A stretch of DNA of 64,000 nt from contig CM042034.1 of NCBI GenBank assembly GCA_023525975.1, positions 2,983,501 to 3,047,500 of the forward strand, in the 5' to 3' direction. The translations under genes and the position numbers were made by a program. Below the pieces are notes generated by a model. That model saw only the letters and a program-made list of their open reading frames with translations, was not told the origin of the DNA and made no database searches. Below, piece after piece: positions 56,701 through 64,000 of the stretch (position 1 is its first letter; every line of letters begins with the position of its first letter). Origin of the DNA: Smallanthus sonchifolius. Taxonomy: Eukaryota; Streptophyta; Magnoliopsida; Asterales; Asteraceae.

Positions 56701-59700
56701 GAAATTATACACTTTATCTGCATTAAAATAAAATTAAAATGCCATGGGAAGAAGGTAAAATGACATATATTACACTGAAGTTTCTAACATTTAGTATTTA
56801 GGTATAATTAAGATATAAAATCTAATTTAAATAGATGAAAAAAATATATATAAAAAAACAAACCGTAAGGCGGCAATTTGCTTAGACATGTACCCATAAA
56901 AAAGTTACATTGAGATGCAATAATATCAAAAGCTTTCTTGACTTTCAAATGATGATATACTAAACCCGTAACCCAAAAAAAAAGATATACAAAGGAAAGG
57001 CAAAATCGACCACATCCAAATTGATACTCAATATATAATCCATACCCACAAATTGTTTTACTGCTTTTCCTTTCTTGGGATAATATTCCCACGTATTTAT
57101 TATCAACAAAGTTAAATGCTGTTTTTGATCTAGAAAGTACCAACACAAACGAGGTTAAGAAGGGAAAACCTAACAAAGAATATAAATTCTTTTCGGAAAT
57201 TTTAAAATGACAAAACCGGCATAACTTCATACCATCATGTTTTTAAATGTATAGCTTCACAAAAGCAATGGAATAAAAATTACAAATACCTAGAAGGTCC
57301 AGCAGCCCCATATAAATGCTTTATGGTAAATTCATCCATTGCACTGCCAAAGTCAATAATGCGCCTTGTGACACAAGGAAAAGAAACAAACGATTAGATT
57401 GTAAATATCATCATATTACCATGGGTCAAAGTCAACATATAAGGAATAAAAATTACTGTGAAATACATTTTAGTGATATAAGTCTCATTTTCACTAGGGC
57501 TTCCTTTTAAGCATCTTCCAGAATCCTGATCTTCAAAGCAAACGATCATATTCTCTTGAAAAAGAAAAATGCATTCCAAGTCAGAACATACACTAAAAAA
57601 ACAAAAGTTAAATCACAAAGATGTAATATCACAAACACAACTCCAAGATGTAGAATTCTCAAAACATTTATGTAGGTTAAAATTATAAATTAGAAGTCAT
57701 GTGCATAAAATAAAAGGGTAAACACCATCATAGATGAAAACAAGAAACACAATCTAAGTTGCACTTTTGCTTAGAAGGCAGTAATATTCTCACCAGGTTT
57801 AATATCCCTGTGGGTGATGTTACGATCATGACAGGATTGAAGTGCCATTAACTGATGAAAAATAAGAAACACAGTGAAATGTTAGACCAGTAAATGACTC
57901 AGAGTGCACCAGCTAAAACATTGCAACACTGATTAAAAAATATAAGCCTGCAGATTACTAAATAGACACTTAGTGACCTTCAGAACTTTCAAGGAAAGAA
58001 AAGAGCAAAATGGGTGCGGATCAAAACTGGCATTTTGTGTCCGAGTTGGGTTAAGTTGACCCAAAATACTGTCCTAAATTTTAAGTTTTATATAGATAAT
58101 TAGCATGTCAAATATGATTAAAAACTATTATGAACAACAATCTATTTTTTTAACATAATGACTTAGGAGGTTTTTTATGCATTAAACAACACTTTGGAGA
58201 CTTTTGACCCGTTTCCTTTAAAGCTAAGTTTTTAAAATAACCCATACCCGTTAGATATGAAAATATCACGAATCGACCCATTCATAAGTAAATGGCCAAA
58301 ACTGAGACCTTTAATGATCATAGAAAAAGAATTCTAACAAGAATTAGCAAACACACCGACTGCATTATAAGACATCAAGTCACCTTTTAAGTAGGGGTGG
58401 GAAAATGGTTTCAGATCAAAATGGGTAATTTGTGTATAGACCAGGTTGAGTTTACCAGGAACACTTTCTGTCCAAAACCTTAATCTTTATGTAAAATAAT
58501 TTGTGAGTCATATATGATAAAAGTAACTAAATTATTCAATAACGATCTAATTTTTTAACAAAATGATGTAGGTGGTTTTATGCATCAAACAACACTCTGT
58601 ATTTTCAACCAGTTCAACCCATTAGACATGTTTCTTGTTAAGCAATTTTTTTGACACCCAATAGAGAGAAAACACAACCCGAATTGATCGAAAATCTCTG
58701 ACAACAATCAGAAAAAACATACCAACTGCCATATGAGACTTTTCATTTCCTCTTGGCCCGCTTCTGTGGTCTTCAACCAACGCCACCATTTTGAGGGATG
58801 CAGTATACGAACATGTTTAATGTGATCATAATTTTCATTATCTGTGCCATCACTACTTCCAATATCGTCTGCTGTATACAAAAGTTTTGATAAAGAAATA
58901 CCTTCATGGTGAAATACAAGCCATATCTCATTTGACTTTGACTCAAAAGACTCAATATATCTTGCAATATGCTTCAGCCCTTCTTCATAAGCAACATGTG
59001 GCTGTCTTTTCTTTCTTGAGGGCATATGATCTGGAGTGACTGATTCATCCATTCTTAAAAAATTATACGGGTATGGATAAGGGTATGAATCCTTTACTAA
59101 TAATGTACCACCCAAATATGAAGAGGCGTTTAGAAAAAGTTCACCAAAATACTTCTCTCGTATACCGCTTAAGTAAACTGTGTTGCCCCTTTCTACCTGT
59201 TTTCAGTTTATGACATTTCATTAATTCCGAAACCATATGATAGAAAAAAGAGAAATGTAGAGAGAAAGGATGTAACTTGTATCATTTAAGTATGTGGAAA
59301 GGTACAGCACAAGGCTTCTATTTCTGGTAAAATACAGAAAAATCAAAGTACATAAAAGTCAACCAACTGACTGACGAAATATTGCCATATGGTAACCCTC
59401 TTTAATAATTTGGACTTTGATGACTATAGTTGAATTGATTATATACATTTTCCTGGCTACATACAGATTCATGAAATTTAAATCATATTCAATAGTAGTT
59501 TCAAGAAGGATGTTGTATCACTCAATACTCGTTTGTAATGAAAAACCAAGCTAATAACTTGTCTAAAAGCTAGAACATAAGCATTTATGAAGGCTAACAT
59601 GACATAAGTAATGGCTGGAAATTACTTATGTGAAAGGATTTTGAACAGCTATCTTTTTGAACAATAATTTATACAGACTAGAATAAGTGTGAAAGGATTT

Positions 59701-62700
59701 CGCTGTAAAAGATGCACGGAAAGGACCAAGAAAACAAATGAATCCAACAGTTAATTGGGATTACCATTATACGCTTCAGAATGAAAATGTTATCATTGGA
59801 CGGACCAGAAGTTCCATTTTCAGTGCCATGATGAGTGGTATGAAATTGGAAAGTTTTGTTTTTCACACTCTGTTCCGAATCATTGCTTTTCATGAGATAA
59901 TCCCAATGAAAAGCTACCCAAACTTCTCCATATGATCCACGATCAAATCTTTTTTTCAGTATATACCTATAAGAAGTTATACAAAAAAAATAACAATCAC
60001 AAACTGCTAAAAAGATTAGATATTAAGGGAAAAACTAGAAAGAGCGTCAATTTTGCATGTGAGAGATACAGAGTTAGATCCCAGCATTTGCATAATTGCA
60101 TTGAATCGATATTTTCTGTTCAGACGAAAACCTAACAAGAACAAAAAATAAAAAAAAATAACAAAAAGAAACCTTGTGTTAGGATTGATGCCCTCAAAAG
60201 ATTCTTGATTCTGTTTGACATTATCTGTAGGGAGTGATTCTAAAAGACCCAAAAAACTTGCAAGACCCTCGGGATTAATGCACTGATCTCTATCCCCGCC
60301 ACTAGATCTCCCAAAGTGTAAGCACATCATCTGTTCACGGTATACATTTAAAGGTCCGCCTGATTTTACATAAGAAATTATAAACACATTATACATCCAT
60401 AGTTATTGTCTAAGTAGCATGATATGCATTTAAAGTAGAGGAGGCAATTTTAACCATTTACCTATGAATGATTCGATTAGGGTTGTATTTTATCTCAAAC
60501 GGGTCAAATAAAAAAAACTAGATGAAAGAGAAAAGGGAGTGGGAGTCACCCAAATTCCAGATTTAATGAATACAGCCTCTTAAATTGTTTTGACTCAGAT
60601 TAGAATGCAATTGTAATAACTTTTGTAATCATAGTTGACACGTTAACAATATGTTAAAAAAAAGTATGGTTGGGTAAACACATCCTGACATGTTTCAATA
60701 CAATACTAAAAAAACCAGATTCAACCTGTTACCTAACCCGCCCAGCCTGCCCATCTTGCCACTTGTAATATACATGTTTCCATTTGTGCATGCAATGATA
60801 CTGACCAGGATGCCGATCACCATTAAAGAACGGAAAATAAGAAGAAAAAAGAGATATAGAAAATAATTTAAATGAACTGAACTAACCAAAATTATGATTA
60901 AGCATGTCAGGTAAGGCTTGCAGTGAACCATGTATAGAATCCTGCTCATCTTTTGAAATCCAGAATGTGCAGTCATCATTTTCATTTAGGCTCTCGGATA
61001 GATAGAAATATCCGTAAGTGTCTTGTTTTCCTTCAACCTAGTGCAAAAGTTCCAAAAAAAAAACATCACTCGCAATTTCCAGCCAATACTATAGGGGTTG
61101 GTAGCATAGTTAATACTTAATAATAGAGTTTGAAACATAAGAGGCTGGCTAAATATTAAAACTAATGATGGTTTATTTATAGAAATACATTAGAACCAAA
61201 TAACACATTAACACAAAAGATTAACCTTACCAATAAACGCCCGAACTTGTCAATAACTGAATCACCATTCTCCGACCCTACAAGTACAAGATTTTTCCAT
61301 CAGCAAACAATAGTAAAAAAAATTAATCAGGGTGACAAACAACTAAATGGTCAGCAAAAAAACCATATCCAGCTAAAAAGTGAAATGTGGAACATACAAT
61401 TATTTAGGTATAACATTTATGTACTAATCAGAAACAGATTCCACTTTGGTAATTAAGGGAATAAGAAATTGGAAATTCCATACTACATTGTGTAACAAGT
61501 GGAGATAAGAATCTATCATAGCACATGGAATAACTGCAGCAAATGGATCGATTTGGGTTATATTTTATCCCCAACGGACGGGTCAAAAGTTGCCCAAAGT
61601 GTATATTTAATTCCTAATTTCCTATGACCAACTAATTCGCTTTATTTAAAAAAGATTATTGTTGTAATAATATATTTTTTGTGACCATATAACTATTTTA
61701 CCAAAATTTAGACAAAAAGTGTTTCTGGTCAACCCATCCCATTTCGGTATGTACCAAAAAATTACAATTTGGCTTGTTACTCAACCCGCCCATTTTGCCA
61801 CCTCTAATTTGCAGTTTCATATGTTAAACATCTTAGTGGTGTGGAGCAACTAAAATATACATTTCCACAAGTTCTGGTACACAGGAATAAATACAAATGA
61901 TTTTAACTTGAACCATTCACCAATGCCATATGTTTAATTAAAAATGTAAAAAGTTGAAATAGTAAAATTACCAGAATGTCCCTCCACGTAATTCTGCAGT
62001 CCAACTTCTCGGGATCGTCTACTAGGCAGAGTGTCCAGCCCAAATGGAACTACAACAGCTGCCACATTATCCATACTGCCATTTTCAAGAGCAGTATCAA
62101 CAATGCAATCGGCTAATGAGTATGAACAAGAAGGACTGTACTGTAATTCCAGGGGAGCATGAGTATGTAATTCCCAGAATAGATCACAGACATCCTGTGG
62201 CCCCAGCTTTTCAAGAACACCATCAGAAGCAGCCACCAAATAACTATCATTAGCTGTCAGAGGTTGCCAATCTGTCACCTCAGGAACAGATATAACACCA
62301 AAGCTGATAAAAACAATGGGCAATAAATTAGCAATAGCCTTTTCTGACTTCAACTAAAACACAAATTAAGGCTTCCAGTTAAAAGAAAGAAACCCAGCTG
62401 CAAAATGACCTTTGCTCTGATTTCCGTTTAGGGTTACACAATTTATTTGCACTCACAAACAGGCTCGAACTTTCAAAAGAATATTTAGGGTAATCTTGTA
62501 ACTTAAATAGTTTTCAGGCGCCATGTTAGAAGGGGGCAAAGTAGCCATGGTCAGAATTACCACAGATCAGCTGCCACGTCATCATTTTGACCAGGTAACT
62601 GGGTCAAATTACCAGAAATCAGAAACTTTGAGGGTTCAAAAGATTTTTATCGAAATATTTGCAAGCCGGTTACCTTTTATGGGTGAAAACAAAGATGGTT

Positions 62701-64000
62701 ACCTAAAACAGAAACATCACGTCAGAAAAAAAAAGGTCAACATGGCCAAAGTTACCAGCATGTCAGCTGCCATGGCATCATTTTAATCGGGTAACTGGGT
62801 CAGAATAATTCAGATTACCTTTAACCAGTTTTTTTTTTAAGTTTTAGAGTTTTTTTTATCAAAACTTTTGAAAGTTGGTTCCCTTTTCATGAGTGAAAAC
62901 ACCAAAGACAATTAATCAGATCAAAGTTCATTAAACTTTCATGCAATTTCCCCTTTATCAAAATGTAAAGCTCACCTTTTAAAGGACAAATCACCAATAG
63001 CGCGTGAAACAGCCAAATGACCATTGACTCGGGATACACCCCCCCATTCTAGGACATAACCGCCAGCCGATTCTACTCGAGACCGTTCATCAACCCTGTC
63101 AGGATGATGGTCCTTGGTCAACTCTTTGGCGAAAAAATGGGGTAAGCCGTCAGATGCTGCCAACTTAAAATTTCCATAATCTTTCATGCGTATAGAAGCA
63201 CCATCACGTCTTCTCTTTCTGTACAATCTGATTAAAGTAGCTGCCATTTACAAAACAAACATTCAATTATCAGCCTCTCTGAATTCAATATTAAGGGCAA
63301 ACTGCATAAAAGGTAACAAACTTCAGTAGAACTTCTGTTTAGGGTAATTATCTTTGGTTTCACCCATAAACAGGTAACAAACTTCTAAGAAATTCTGATT
63401 AAAAACACTTAACTTACAAAAGAATTGATTTAAGGTAACCTGATCATGTTACCTAGTCAGAAATGATGAGTGTGTTGGTAACTTTGATCGTATTGACTAT
63501 ATTTTCCAATGTGACGCCAGAAAACTGGTTAACTTATAAGATTTACCTAAATGAAATTTTTTAAATTTTGAGCCTTTTTAGTGCAAATAAAGTATAGAAG
63601 TACAAAGATAAATGTATCCACTAATCTGCTTATGACATAATTACAGGTCTTCTTAATCATATGAATGTCTCAGAAAATTATTAAAAAGGACCACTTTCTA
63701 ACCTTTAGCATCAAGAGGAGATTGGAATGCCTCAGAGCATAGGAAAGCCTTTGAGTCTCCAACATTGGCAGCTAGGATTTGACTGTCTGCTATTAATATA
63801 ACTGTTGCAGTGGAACCAGAGTCGAAGTTGTATCTAGAAGCATCCTTTAAAAAGCAATAAACAAACCATAAAATCAACAATAAACGCACACAAACACAAA
63901 CATGTACAAAGAGAGAGAGGAGATAAAATAAAAGAAAAAGGCAGAAGCTACCGCTAACCTTACAAAATGCTGCATCAATATCATCAATCGCTTTCAATAG
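53740..64000 (-). CDS. PP2C phosphatase-protein kinase fusion protein (5' part outside window)
   Basis: Eighteen exons visible: 64000-63959, 63844-63703, 63240-62976, 62303-61972, 61277-61231, 61037-60887, 60359-60173, 59966-59765, 59196-58723, 57851-57794, 57554-57467, 57364-57290, 56676-56593, 55641-55498, 55102-55021, 54373-54291, 54186-54132, 53805-53740 (stop TGA). All are GT-AG with matching phases; 858 codons shown. PP2C part: GSTATVILIADSQILAANVG then DSKAF, LTKDHHPDRVDERSRV, NGHLAVSRAIGD, LVAASDGVLEKLG, GSMDNVAAVVV. Kinase part: glycine loop FDRGSYGEVWVAF, Lys in IFILKRIM, catalytic loop HRDIKPEN, IIDFGSA, and YEYMPPEAF in place of APE. A linker of about 110 residues separates them. 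The N-terminal PP2C motifs lie off the window. Homologues in memory are Arabidopsis At3g63340 (PP2C 51) and At3g63330 (annotated probable inactive kinase). Opposing activities in one chain suggest a self-regulated signalling protein; substrates are unknown. Confidence 0.93.
53870..54115. mobile_element. TGGGTC-type hAT MITE remnant, intron copy
   Basis: Contains CAACCCGTTTGGCATGTT and AAATGGGTCGAAATTGCCACC. The latter is the inverse of a GGTGGCAATTT hAT-like terminus. Same family as the copies at 54447-54770, 56500-56560, 58010-58340, 58390-58690, 60430-60780 and 61530-61806. Confidence 0.5.
54447..54770. mobile_element. TGGGTC-type hAT MITE remnant, intron copy
   Basis: Left end TAGAGGGGGCGGTTTTGACTC, interior AATGGGTCGATTTAAATTAC, right part GGGTCAACCCATTACCCAAC. 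Lies in the intron 54374-55020. Confidence 0.5.
56032..56469. mobile_element. Foldback element in an intron of the PP2C-kinase gene
   Basis: The left arm (AGGCCACCATGTATCC..., CCAAGTATCAATCTGG) and right arm (CCAAATTGATACTTGGG, ...TTGGGCAGCC) are inverted complements over more than 100 bp. Flanks AATGTATACAT (56021-56031) and AATGTATATACAT (56470-56482) look like a target duplication differing by one TA. No coding sequence. It lies in the intron 55642-56592. Confidence 0.68.
58010..58690. mobile_element. Two adjacent TGGGTC-type hAT MITE remnants, intron copies
   Basis: About 58010-58340 contains AAAATGGGTGCGGATC and CGAATCGACCCATTCATAAG. About 58390-58690 opens with TAGGGGTGGGAAAATGG, a good hAT-type end, and includes CAACCAGTTCAACCCATTAG. 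Both sit in the intron 57852-58722. Confidence 0.5.
60430..60780. mobile_element. TGGGTC-type hAT MITE remnant, intron copy
   Basis: Left end TAGAGGAGGCAATTTTAACC and right end CCCATCTTGCCACTTGTA are roughly inverted complements. Lies in the intron 60360-60886. Confidence 0.5.
61530..61806. mobile_element. TGGGTC-type hAT MITE remnant, intron copy
   Basis: Right end CATTTTGCCACCTCTA, that is TAGAGGTGGCAAAATG reversed, a classical hAT terminus closely resembling that of the 678-3522 element. The left end is decayed. Lies in the intron 61278-61971. Confidence 0.55.

Noticed and set aside
56808..57230. 140-codon minus-strand ORF inside the PP2C-kinase gene
   Set aside because: It lies wholly inside the intron between the exons at 57290 and 56676, and the flanking kinase exons join cleanly without it.

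Overview
This window is nuclear DNA of a flowering plant. Spliceosomal genes with GT-AG introns sit in AT-rich DNA full of transposons. The protein matches are to angiosperm families, and the repeat style (hAT elements with TAGAGGTG ends, nested Ty3/gypsy and Ty1/copia elements) would fit an asterid such as a member of the Asteraceae. The family-level assignment is a guess. No bacterial, organellar or viral genome segment is visible.

Layout. 1-5300: a cluster of hAT DNA transposons. A 2845-bp element with a decayed transposase (678-3522) has inserted, with a perfect 8-bp target duplication, into the tip of a transposase-less relative (1-677). A second hAT MITE with its own 8-bp duplication (3789-4776) and a SINE-like piece follow. 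5934-10323 (minus): a complete 12-exon SULTR3;1-type sulfate transporter. 10450-24050: a gene-poor stretch with a Tourist-like MITE, a 1.13-kb solo LTR, a foldback element carrying a hAT MITE, a PIF/Harbinger transposase remnant and a (TG)n(AG)n microsatellite. 24052-39172: one nested retrotransposon block. A gag-only copia-type element is split by a Ty3/gypsy chromovirus (25934-38517, minus), which is itself split by an 8.9-kb LTR retrotransposon (27006-35902, minus) whose LTRs are almost identical. 41110-50807 (minus): three tandem, intact, four-exon LIFEGUARD/BIL4 (Bax-inhibitor-1 family) genes. A broken fragment of a TORTIFOLIA1/SPIRAL2-like gene and several MITEs lie between them. 53740 to the right edge (minus): most of a long gene joining a PP2C phosphatase domain to a protein kinase domain, 18 exons visible, with the N-terminus outside the window.

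How the genes relate. All five real genes lie on the minus strand. The LFG cluster next to the PP2C-kinase gene recalls the Arabidopsis neighbourhood At3g63310 (BIL4) to At3g63330/At3g63340 (kinase-like and PP2C), so this part may be conserved microsynteny; those locus numbers are from memory. The three LFG genes share identical exon lengths (256/114/158/207) and must come from local duplication. Most intron bulk comes from MITEs, especially in the PP2C-kinase gene.

I found no convincing new molecular system. The most interesting signals are the self-nested hAT pair, the three-layer retrotransposon nest whose youngest member is recent although its own genes are dead, the duplicated splice donor in the first LFG gene, and the PP2C-kinase fusion with all its main kinase catalytic motifs in place.
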